A stretch of 64,000 nucleotides of DNA from Arenicola marina (taxonomy: Eukaryota > Annelida > Polychaeta > Arenicolidae): NCBI GenBank assembly GCA_964019135.1, contig OZ025253.1, forward strand, positions 11,103,059 through 11,167,058. Direction: 5' to 3'. This document shows, piece after piece, positions 10,380-21,800 of the stretch; the first letter of the stretch is position 1; each line of letters starts with the position of its first letter. The notes beneath the pieces are model-generated. The model searched no databases. It was not told the DNA's origin and saw only the letters and a program-made list of their open reading frames with translations. The translations under genes were made by a program, and so were the position numbers.

Positions 10380-11810
10380 AACCATAACATGCACTCTATG
10401 GCGGTCTTCTACCACTGCAGCAGTAAATATTTGTCAGGGAATCGCAATACCTTGTGAGTTCTCAGTTGGCTCTTTTAAAGATTAGTTGCTTTTACATTTC
10501 TGTATTTATAAACGATATCTCTTGGGCTAGTAGAGATGTATGTGTTTTATACATGTGTAGTCTTTACTTGATGTGTGATGGTACTTTTGACAGATCAAAG
10601 CAAGCTCCCCGCACGGTGGCGCTACGCAAGCTCCGCTTTTACCGCTGCTGTCGGCCGGGGGCAAATTTTAAGATTCTTGAAAAACGGTCAAATCAGCTGT
10701 CATTTTCTGCAACGCTATAGTTTTCAACAATCAAACATAAAAATAACGAGCTTTGCATATTTAATACAGCAAAACGGATCTTGTACCCTATCGAAAGGTT
10801 ATAATTGTGACGGAACTCTTTTTTTTAATCACCTGATTTCATGCGTGTTTAGGCTTAGGCTGGGTCCCAGCACTTATTTGTAGAAATGCGCGACGCAATT
10901 TTCCTATCTGCGCAGCGCCGCCCTGGCGAGCGAGTGTGAAAATGCGACACGTCTCCACCGATGGCACTCCCACATCATCTGCACATGCTTGCTTCCCGTT
11001 ACTGCGACTGCTTGCTTCCCGTTACTGCGACTGCTTGCTTCACATTTAACTACGCCTGTTCCATAATGTTCTCATTATCACATATTATACCAGCTTATTT
11101 CATTGCTATATTCTTGCCGCTATGTAAAACGACGTTTTTAAAGGGTCATATTTTAAAGACTTTACCTCGTCTTACCATATACTATATGATGAGATTTATA
11201 CACCATCGAACAACAGTTTTATTGATAACAGATTAGGACACATATCGACATATATTGTCTGATCAAGAAAGCATTTGTGAATTATCTGAGGAAACCTGGC
11301 ACCTCTCTGTATTTAGCTTTTGCAACTTTTTTGTGACCAGATGCGCACACTATCGTTTTCAATAACATAAACACAGTACTTTGACACTGTTCTTGTTTCT
11401 TTTTTATAACGCTATACCTTACTCAATCTACGTGACAAGTATTTTAGCGTTTCTATTGCATGCCACCCCCACCCTCCCAAACCCCTTTAAAAATTCATTC
11501 CCAACGTGTGTCGATATTAAGAGTCTGTTGATAATACAATTATCTTTTTCATCACGTACATTAACTGTTATGGGATCAATAACATGTTTATCAACTAGAA
11601 AAATACATCAACATATATAAAAATGGATCTGTTAGCAGCAGCAGGAAACTACTTCATATATAGTTATCCTGCGCAATATCCCCTAATAATGCGTATATAT
11701 AGGCTGATTGTCTCTGGTACAACGACTACTGAGTATATATATTTTTTTTTTCCTAATACTATATAAGTTTATACAAGCTGCCATGACAGACATCGAACAT
11801 TTATACACCA
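10380..11810. other. Non-coding stretch with a small tandem repeat
   Basis: No gene is recognised. At about 10987-11040 a 23-base unit containing GCTTCCCGTTACTGCGACT is present twice plus a partial copy. Several short frames around 10450-10880 lack motifs or splice partners. Confidence 0.5.
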
Positions 11811-11913
11811 GTTAAAGAACGATTTGAAGTGCATTCGCCAAAATAAACCACGAGACGCGATAGGGTCGAGTGGTTTATTTGGGAAAGGCACGACACAGCA
11901 AGAGTTCTTTAAC
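11811..11913. repeat. Foldback element with AATAAA on both strands
   Basis: Outer arms GTTAAAGAAC (11811-11820) and GTTCTTTAAC (11904-11913), and inner arms AAATAAACCAC (11841-11851) and GTGGTTTATTT (11870-11880), form a nested inverted repeat. Each inner arm contains AATAAA, one per strand. The minus-strand AATAAA (11874-11879) lies about 470 bases beyond the stop codon of the minus-strand receptor gene, so it could supply that gene's poly(A) signal. Confidence 0.7.
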
Positions 11914-12344
11914 GTACTTATAAAATTGTTATAACAAGGCATTAGTTTTGCTCATGATTTGCGTGGTTCATTTTCCCTGTCTGGACACAGGGAATCGACT
12001 ATAGTATCAATTGCACTGCACGACTAATACTAATACGTGAGCGAGAATTTGAGAACCAACGGTTCATCAATGTGAAGCCTATGGGGCAGGGTGGGGTGGG
12101 AGGCCGGGGGGGGGGCAGCACTACATATAGTTAGGTTTTTACCATGGGGGTACGTGTCCCGGGGTGGGGGGTAGCACAGGGGGCATGTGCCTCCCCCTTC
12201 CCTTTTAGACCCTAAGATATACCTTACCCCTTTCAAATTATGTTCACCCTGGTTATCTACGTCCCAGATTTTACACACATGTCTTAGGCTTTTGTGTCCC
12301 CCCCCCACTTACAAGAAGTCCTGCTAGAGGTAGATGGCGGTTAG

Positions 12345-12859
12345 TCATGGGCCGGCCTTCATATCAGGGTTAAGGCAAACACAGGTTCCGAAGCCGATCA
12401 CCTCAATCAGGGTCAAGAGGAGGAATGTGTACAGACAGAACTGGTCAAGCACGCTGGCCACCTCTTCCCATTCTGCCTGGTACCTCTGCTCCACCAGGTG
12501 TTCGTCTCCCTGCGCCATCTGCCGGCGGATGTACGCAATGACGTCATCAGGTAGGATGCTATCGCAAGGCATTTCGTCATTTTCGTCGTTAATTGTTTTT
12601 GTTGGCGCAGCCCCCATGGCAAGATTTTCACGAGTGGCGTGCGTGTCTTTCTCTTGGGGAGTAACACGCGAAGTCTGGACAATGTTGGGACGTCTTCTGC
12701 AGCCGTTGAAACGAATGGCGGCCGACATACATCCAAGAACGAGGCTGCGTAAACATCCGGGGACTGGACGGTCTGGAGAGTGATGGCGGACGGAGAGAAT
12801 CCAGATTGTAAGGGCCAGAGACAGACCGGTCTGCCCCATGCTGATGATGATGTAGACAG
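12345..12859 (-). CDS. Receptor exon 6: M3, cytoplasmic loop, M4, stop
   Basis: The acceptor TTACTTCCATCACAG precedes VYIIISMGQTGLSLALTIWI (M3), then SVRHHSP and the cytoplasmic loop. The membrane-associated helix QAEWEEVASVLDQFCLYTFL leads into M4, followed by CLNPDMKAGP and TGA. The split Thr codon (A from exon 5 plus CT) restores the frame. Loop length (about 115 residues) is within the family range. Confidence 0.93.
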
Positions 12860-15800
12860 CTGTGATGGAAGTAAATCACAGCGGACACTAATTATTCGGT
12901 GACATGAAATGGGGAAAAAGGCACACGACAGTAACATATGGGGTCAAGACAGAAAATATTTAAACTTGACCGATCTGATACATTGCCTGATGAATGTTCT
13001 TATGGTAGTCTGTTCACATGTTTCGTTGCACAGAAGGAAAGAAACATTAAACAGCATATAGAGAAGGAAGAAACTGATTAAACAGGCACCTCTGTCTTAA
13101 AGAATCCATGAAGTTACTAAACAATTTTGCCTATTGATCGTCAGCGGTCAAGATAATCTAATAATTTCCATCTCTGTATCACAATTAATGCTATGAATAC
13201 TAAGGTAATAACGTTGTTAACAAGGTAGTATAATATCCATAAAATGGTAATTTGGCCTACAGGTAATGATAATAAGATCATTATGCCTAATAATAAGGGA
13301 GGGGTGGGGGCGCTGTAAAACAATAGCGACCGGTGGGGGTGGGGGGGGGCTGCTGAAATGACCGCGGGTGTCCACCAATGTTTCACAACCGGGGAGTGGG
13401 CACACTCTCTTAAACAACAACCCCTTTAGATCCGCCACTGGGTTGCATCTATGTCTCTTTCCAATGTAATCCGTTGGAAATCCTGACTTTTACAGTGTAT
13501 GCTCAAGTTCCCAATTAACTTATTAGACACCTGTATCGTACCGATAATATAATGGGATTTATTGTGAACCCTGGACTCACTGATGAAGGGCAGCGTCTCG
13601 CCGCTCTTGGGCGTGACCTCCGAGACCATGAGGAGGACGACGGTGTAGGCCAGGAAGACCGTGACGGAGAGAGAGACCTTCTCCCCGGCCTGACTCGGCA
13701 GCAGGAAGACCAGCGCCGACAACAGCGCAATCAGCACGACCGGCACGACCACGTGCATCAGGAAGTAGGTCGGCCGACGCCGGAGGGTCAGCTCGAAGAA
13801 AATCATCGGAAGCTTCATCGTCCTTCGGCCTCCGCCTGGTGCGAGGAGCTCGGCGCCTGACCTCGCCCCGAGAAGCCGCCACCCCTCGTTGGGTTCCATG
13901 TTGACCGTCTTGACGCCGCCTCCGACGCTGAAGCTGATGAGCTCCTCGCCGTGCATCCAGCTGACGAGGGAGACGTTACACCGCTGGGTGTCGAAGGGGA
14001 AGTACAAGAGGTTGACGGAGCACCCTGTCTGCCACTTGAAGCCCGGGCCCCAAAGGACCGTCCCGTTGGAGAAGATGCTGGCGCGGAACATGCTGGAGAG
14101 GGCGAGGTCGTTGCCCTGCTCCACGCTGCAAGGAGTCAACGCGTTTGTTTGAGGACATCTTTATGCACATGTAGACAATATCGGACCGAAAAGCACAGAA
14201 AGATGTGCGACATAAAATGCTCAAAATGCCATTTAAGATTAAGCCTCGATGCTAGGTCTGCTGGTTTGAGGCGTGATGGACAAGCGGTTGAGTTATGTAG
14301 GTTTTTGCGTTCTATGCGTTTTCGTCTCACCATATAAAACATGTATCACATATATATCATGAAAAGAAGGCTTCCGTTAACAGGGAATAGATAAACGCGT
14401 GGGTTTTCTGGAATGTCTCTGTGATCGAGATATGCGGCGCTGTTGCTACTTTATGGAGACTTTGCAGAACAATACTTTTAATAACGGAAACAAATCAATC
14501 GCTTGTCATAAGAATGACGGGAGTGCTTTTTTTATCTTTTAACAAGCAAAACACACAGGCTTGTTTATGCAGCCGTTACAGGAAACTCGTTTTTTACATA
14601 GGGGCAACACCACAGGTATGTAGTCCGTATCTGTCACAGTCTTGCCTGTTAAACAAGGCATATGCAGTCCATATCTGTCACAGACTTGCCTGTTAAACAT
14701 GGCGTATGTAGTCCATATCTGTCACAGCCTTGCCTGTTAAACAAGGCATATGCAGTCCATATCTGTCACAGTCTTGCCTGTTAAACATGGCGTATGTAGT
14801 CCATATATGTCACAGGCTTGCCTGTTAACATGGCGTATGCAGTCCATTTCTGTCACGGACTTGCCTGTTAACATGGCGTATACAGTCCATATCTGTCACA
14901 GTCTAGCCTGTTAAACATGGCGTATAAAGTCCATATCTGTCACAGTCTTGCCTGTTAAACATGGCGTATACAGTCCATATCTGTCACAGTCTAGCCTGGT
15001 AAACATGGCATATGCAGTCCATTTCTGTCACGGACTTGCCTGTTAACATGGCGGATGCAGTCCATATCTGTCACAGTCTAGCCTGGTAAACATGGCGTAT
15101 GCAGTCCATATCTGTCACAGTCTTGCCCGGTAAACATGGCGTATACAGTCCATATCTGTCACAGTCTAGCCTGTTAAACATGGCGTATACAGTCCATATC
15201 TGTCACAGTCTTGCCTGTTAAACATGGCGTATACAGTCCATATCTGTCACAGTCTTGCCTGTTAAACATGGCGTATGCAGTCCATATCTGTCCCAGTCTA
15301 GCCTGATAAACATGGCGTATGCAGTCCATTTCTGTCACCATCTAGCCTGGTAAACATGGCGTATGTAGTCCATATCTGTCACAGTCTTGCCTGTTAAACA
15401 TGGCGTATGTAGTCCATATGTGTCACAGTCTAGCCTGGTAAACATGGCGTATGTAGTCCATATCTGTCACATTCTTGCCTGTTAAACATGGCGTATGTAG
15501 TCCATATCTGTCACAGTCTAGCCTGGTAAACATGGCGTATGTAGTCCATATCTGTCACAGTCTAGCCTGTTAAACATGGCGTATACAGCCCATATGTGTC
15601 ACAGTCTTGCCTGTTAAACATGGCGTATACAGTCCATATCTGTCACAGTCTTGCCTGTTAAACATGGCGTATGCAGTCCATATTTGTCACAGTCTAGCCT
15701 GATAAACATGGCGTATGCAGTCCATTTCTGTCACAGTCTAGCCTGGTAAACATGGCGTATGTAGTCCATATCTGTCACAGTCTTGCCTGTTAAACATGGC

Positions 15801-18800
15801 GTATGTAGTCCATATCTGTCACAATCTAGCCTGGTAAACACGGCGTATGCAGTACATATCTGTCACAGACTTGCCTGTTAAACATGGCGTATGCAGTACA
15901 TATCTGTCATAGACTTGCCTGTTAAACATGGCGTATGCAGTCTATTTCTGTCACGGACTTGCCTGTTAACATGGCGTATGTAGTCCATATCTGTCACAGT
16001 CTTGCCTGTTAAACAAGGCATATGCAGTCCATATCTGTCACAGACTTGCCTGTTAAACATGGCGTATGTAGTCCATATATGTCACAGGCTTGCCTGGTAA
16101 CATGGTGTATGCAGTCCATTTCTGTCACGGACTTGCCTGTTAACATGGCGTATGCAGTCCATATCTGGCACAGTCTAGCCTGGTAAACATGGCGTATGCA
16201 GTCCATTTCTGTCACGGACTTGCCTGTTAACATGGCGTATGCAGTCCATATCTGTCACAGTCTAGCCTGGTAAACATGGCGTATGCAGTCCATATCTGTC
16301 ACAGTCTTGCCTGTTAAACATGGCGTATACAGTCCATATCTGTCACAGTCTAGCCTGTTAAACATGGCGTATACAGTCCATATCTGTCACAGTCTTGCCG
16401 GTTAAACATGGCGTATACAGTCCATATCTGTCACAGTCTTGCCTGTTAAACATGGCGTATGCAGTTCATATCTGTCCCAGTCTAGCCTGATAAACATGGC
16501 GTATGCAGTCCATTTCTGTCACAGTCTAGCCTGGTAAACATGGCGTATGTAGTCCATATCTGTCACAGTCTTGCCTGTTAAACATGGCGTATGTAGTCCA
16601 TATCTGTCACAGTCTAGCCTGGTAAACATGGTGTATGTAGTCCATATATGTCACAGTCTTGCCTGTTAAACATGGCGTATGTAGTCCATATCTGTCACAG
16701 TCTAGCCTGGTAAACATGGCGTATGTAGTCCATATCTGTCACAGTCTAGCCTGTTAAACATGGCGTATACAGTCCATATCTGTCACAGTCTTGCCTATTA
16801 AACATGGCGTATACAGTCCATATCTGTCACAGTCTTGCCTGGTAAACATGGCGTATGCAGTCCATTTCTGTCACGGACTTGCCTGTTAACATGGCGGATG
16901 CAGTCCATATCTGTCACAGTCTAGCCTGGTAAACATGGCGTATGCAGTCCATATCTGTTACAGTCTTGCCCGTTAAACATGGCGTATACAGTCCATATCT
17001 GTCACAGTCTAGCCTGTTAAACATGGCGTATACAGTCCATATCTGTCACAGTCTTGCCTGTTAAACATGGCGTATACAGTCCATATCTGTCACAGTCTTG
17101 CCTGTTAAACATGGCGTATGCAGTCCATATCTGTCCCAGTCTAGCCTGATAAACATGGCGTATGCAGTCCATTTCTGTCACAGTCTAGCCTGGTAAACAT
17201 GGCGTATGTAGTCCATATCTGTCACAGTCTTGCCTGTTAAACATGGCGTATGTAGTCCATATGTGTCACAGTCTAGCCTGGTAAACATGGCGTATGTAGT
17301 CCATATCTGTCACATTCTTGCCTGTTAAACATGGCGTATGTAGTCCATATCTGTCACAGTCTAGCCTGGTAAACATGGCGTATGTAGTCCATATCTGTCA
17401 CAGTCTAGCCTGTTAAACATGGCGTATACAGCCCATATCTGTCACAGTCTTGCCTGTTAAACATGGCGTATACAGTCCATATCTGTCACAGTCTTGCCTG
17501 TTAAACATGGCGTATGCAGTCCATATTTGTCACAGTCTAGCCTGATAAACATGGCGTATGCAGTCCATTTCTGTCACAGTCTAGCCTGGTAAACATGGCG
17601 TATGTAGTCCATATCTGTCACAGTCTTGCCTGTTAAACATGGCGTATGTAGTCCATATCTGTCCCAATCTAGCCTGGTAAACACGGCGTATGCAGTACAT
17701 ATCTGTCACAGACTTGCCTGTTAAACATGGCGTATGCAGTACATATCTGTCATAGACTTGCCTGTTAAACATGGCGTATGCAGTCTATTTCTGTCACGGA
17801 CTTGCCTGTTAACATGGCGTATGTAGTCCATATCTGTCACAGTCTTGCCTGTTAAACAAGGCATATGCAGTCCATATCTGTCACAGACTTGCCTGTTAAA
17901 CATGGCGTATGTAGTCCATATATGTCACAGGCTTGCCTGGTAACATGGTGTATGCAGTCCATTTCTGTCACGGACTTGCCTGTTAACATGGCGTATGCAG
18001 TCCATATCTGGCACAGTCTAGCCTGGTAAACATGGCGTATGCAGTCCATTTCTGTCACGGACTTGCCTGTTAACATGGCGTATGCAGTCCATATCTGTCA
18101 CAGTCTAGCCTGGTAAACATGGCGTATGCAGTCCATATCTGTCACAGTCTTGCCTGTTAAACATGGCGTATACAGTCCATATCTGTCACAGTCTAGCCTG
18201 TTAAACATGGCGTATACAGTCCATATCTGTCACAGTCTTGCCGGTTAAACATGGCGTATACAGTCCATATCTGTCACAGTCTTGCCTGTTAAACATGGCG
18301 TATGCAGTCCATATCTGTCCCAGTCTAGCCTGATAAACATGGCGTATGCAGTCCATTTCTGTCACAGTCTAGCCTGGTAAACATGGCGTATGTAGTCCAT
18401 ATCTGTCACAGTCTTGCCTGTTAAACATGGCGTATGTAGTCCATATCTGTCACAGTCTAGCCTGGTAAACATGGTGTATGTAGTCCATATCTGTCACAGT
18501 CTTGCCTGTTAAACATGGCGTATGTAGTCCATATCTGTCACAGTCTAGCCTGGTAAACATGGCGTATGTAGTCCATATCTGTCACAGTCTAGCCTGTTAA
18601 ACATGGCGTATACAGTCCATATCTGTCACAGTCTTGCCTGTTAAACATGGCGTATACAGTCCATATCTGTCACAGTCTTGCCTGTTAAACATGGCGTATG
18701 CAGTCTATATCTGTCACAGTCTAGCCTGATAAACATGGCGTATGCAGTCCATTTCTGTCACAGTCTAGCCTGGTAAACATGGCGTATGTAGTCCATATCT

Positions 18801-21800
18801 GTCACATTCTTGCCTGTTAAACATGGCGTATGTAGTCCATATCTGTCACAGTCTAGCCTGGTAAACATGGCGTATGTAGTCCATATCTGTCACAGTCTAG
18901 CCTGTTAAACATGGCGTATACAGCCCATATCTGTCACAGTCTTGCCTGTTAAACATGGCGTATACAGTCCATATCTGTCACAGTCTTGCCTGTTAAACAT
19001 GGCGTATGCAGTCCATATTTGTCACAGTCTAGCCTGATAAACATGGCGTATGCAGTCCATTTCTGTCACAGTCTAGCCTGGTAAACATGGCGTATGTAGT
19101 CCATATCTGTCACAGTCTTGCCTGTTAAACATGGCGTATGTAGTCCATATCTGTCCCAATCTAGCCTGGTAAACACGGCGTATGCAGTACATATCTGTCA
19201 CAGACTTGCCTGTTAAACATGGCGTATGCAGTACATATCTGTCATAGACTTGCCTGTTAAACATGGCGTATGCAGTCTATTTCTGTCACGGACTTGCCTG
19301 TTAACATGGCGTATGTAGTCCATATCTGTCACAGTCTTGCCTGTTAAACAAGGCATATGCAGTCCATATCTGTCACAGACTTGCCTGTTAAACATGGCGT
19401 ATGTAGTCCATATATGTCACAGGCTTGCCTGGTAACATGGTGTATGCAGTCCATTTCTGTCACGGACTTGCCTGTTAACATGGCGTATGCAGTCCATATC
19501 TGGCACAGTCTAGCCTGGTAAACATGGCGTATGCAGTCCATTTCTGTCACGGACTTGCCTGTTAACATGGCGTATGCAGTCCATATCTGTCACAGTCTAG
19601 CCTGGTAAACATGGCGTATGCAGTCCATATCTGTCACAGTCTTGCCTGTTAAACATGGCGTATACAGTCCATATCTGTCACAGTCTAGCCTGTTAAACAT
19701 GGCGTATACAGTCCATATCTGTCACAGTCTTGCCGGTTAAACATGGCGTATACAGTCCATATCTGTCACAGTCTTGCCTGTTAAACATGGCGTATGCAGT
19801 CCATATCTGTCCCAGTCTAGCCTGATAAACATGGCGTATGCAGTCCATTTCTGTCACAGTCTAGCCTGGTAAACATGGCGTATGTAGTCCATATCTGTCA
19901 CAGTCTTGCCTGTTAAACATGGCGTATGTAGTCCATATCTGTCACAGTCTAGCCTGGTAAACATGGTGTATGTAGTCCATATCTGTCACAGTCTTGCCTG
20001 TTAAACATGGCGTATGTAGTCCATATCTGTCACAGTCTAGCCTGGTAAACATGGCGTATGTAGTCCATATCTGTCACAGTCTAGCCTGTTAAACATGGCG
20101 TATACAGTCCATATCTGTCACAGTCTTGCCTGTTAAACATGGCGTATACAGTCCATATCTGTCACAGTCTTGCCTGTTAAACATGGCGTATGCAGTCTAT
20201 ATCTGTCACAGTCTAGCCTGATAAACATGGCGTATGCAGTCCATTTCTGTCACAGTCTAGCCTGGTAAACATGGCGTATGTAGTCCATATCTGTCACAGT
20301 CTTGCCTGTTAAACATGGCGTATGTAGTCCATATCTGTCACAATCTAGCCTGGTAAACACGGCGTATGCAGTACATATCTGTCACAGACTTGCCTGTTAA
20401 ACATGGCGTATGCAGTCTATTTCTGTCACGGACTTGCCTGTTAGCATGGCGTATGTAGTCCATATCTGTCACAGACTTGCCTGTTAAACATGGCGTAGGC
20501 AGTCTATTTCTGTCACGGACTTGCCTGTTAATCATGGCGTATGCAGTCCATATCTGTCACAGACTTGCCTGTTAAACATGGCGTATGTAGTCCATATCTG
20601 TCCCAGACTTGTCTGTTAAGCATGGCGTATGCAGTACATATCTGTCACAGACTTGCCTGTTAAACATGGCGTACGTAGTACACATCTGTCACGGACTTGC
20701 CTGTTAAACATGGGGTATGCAGTACATATCTATCACAGTCTTGCCTGTTAAACATGGCGTATACAGTCCATATCTGTCAGAGTCTGGCATGTTAAACATG
20801 GCGTATGCAGTCCATATCTGTCACAGTCTAGCCTGATAAACATGGCGTATGCAGTCCATATCTGTCACAGTCTTGCCTGTTAAACATGGCGTATGTAGTC
20901 TATATCTGTCACAGACTTGCCTGTTAAACATGGCGATCTCTGGAATCCAAATCTGTGAACTGGATACAACCAGTCGGTAGGTGCCGTTGTAATCACGAGG
21001 GTTCCAGCGAAGCAACTCGTCATTCCAGACCTGTAGCCATGGGAATTGCTTCCTGCTATCACATTCACATAGGCTAAGTTGATCATAAGTATCAAGCAGG
21101 AATAGCTTTGATTTGATAGTATTGATTACTTCCTGTGCAGGGACCAAGTGATCGATGGGGTCAGTGAAAGCAAATGTTTTCATATGAATTCCTGGTGACA
21201 GACTGGAGTATTCTTGCCTTTCAAGAAATTGTACTTATGTGATTAGTCATTATTTTTCAGGAAGTAATGGGAAAAGGATTAAGGTGTGTTTCTGTTATAA
21301 AACTTTTCCCACAGCAATTGAATGAAAGCTACACTTGGTCAAAGTCTAACAACCCTGTAATGAGGTTGTTCCAGACCTAAATTTTACTATAGAATGCGCC
21401 TAGACTTGTCTCAGCCCACACATAACTTAGGATTCTGGGCTGCATAGACACCGACCAATCTTCGTCAGTTACCAAGTATCCTAATCAAGCCACTCGCGGC
21501 GTGTAAGCAATATCAGTAGGCAACAATATACATTATTCCAAACTCACCAAGGCCATCCAACCAAACGTCGTCATGACTTGACTCTTCTCATTCTACAAAA
21601 AAAAAACAATATTTAACATATGAACTTCAAATTGACTGGCAATCATTGTCATTCTACTAGAGCCGGGTATAACCAATACGTTTGGCCCGTCATCGACAAA
21701 GCTATCTCAAATTCCGACCTTCGAATTTTAATTAGACCAACACATTAATTAATACACTTCACACAGGCGTTTATAAAATTACGAACATAGTTTGCTGGGG

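Noticed and set aside
9641..10390. Long minus-strand frame of ILIPLTIV repeats
   Set aside because: It is the antisense shadow of the 24-bp repeat array. The plus strand has phase-consistent splice sites and a plausible C-terminus; the minus frame has none.
13552..14337. Plus-strand frames opposite receptor exon 5
   Set aside because: GC-rich shadows of the real exon; no motif, while the minus strand shows a full Cys-loop receptor.
15878..20535. Many short minus-strand frames in the minisatellite (MFNRQV-type)
   Set aside because: They result from a unit that rarely contains stops and merely repeat the exon-end codons; no independent start or splice context.
14617..20935. CRISPR-like array
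   Set aside because: Period is 44 with no unique spacers, the units vary along their whole length, and it lies in an intron of an animal gene.
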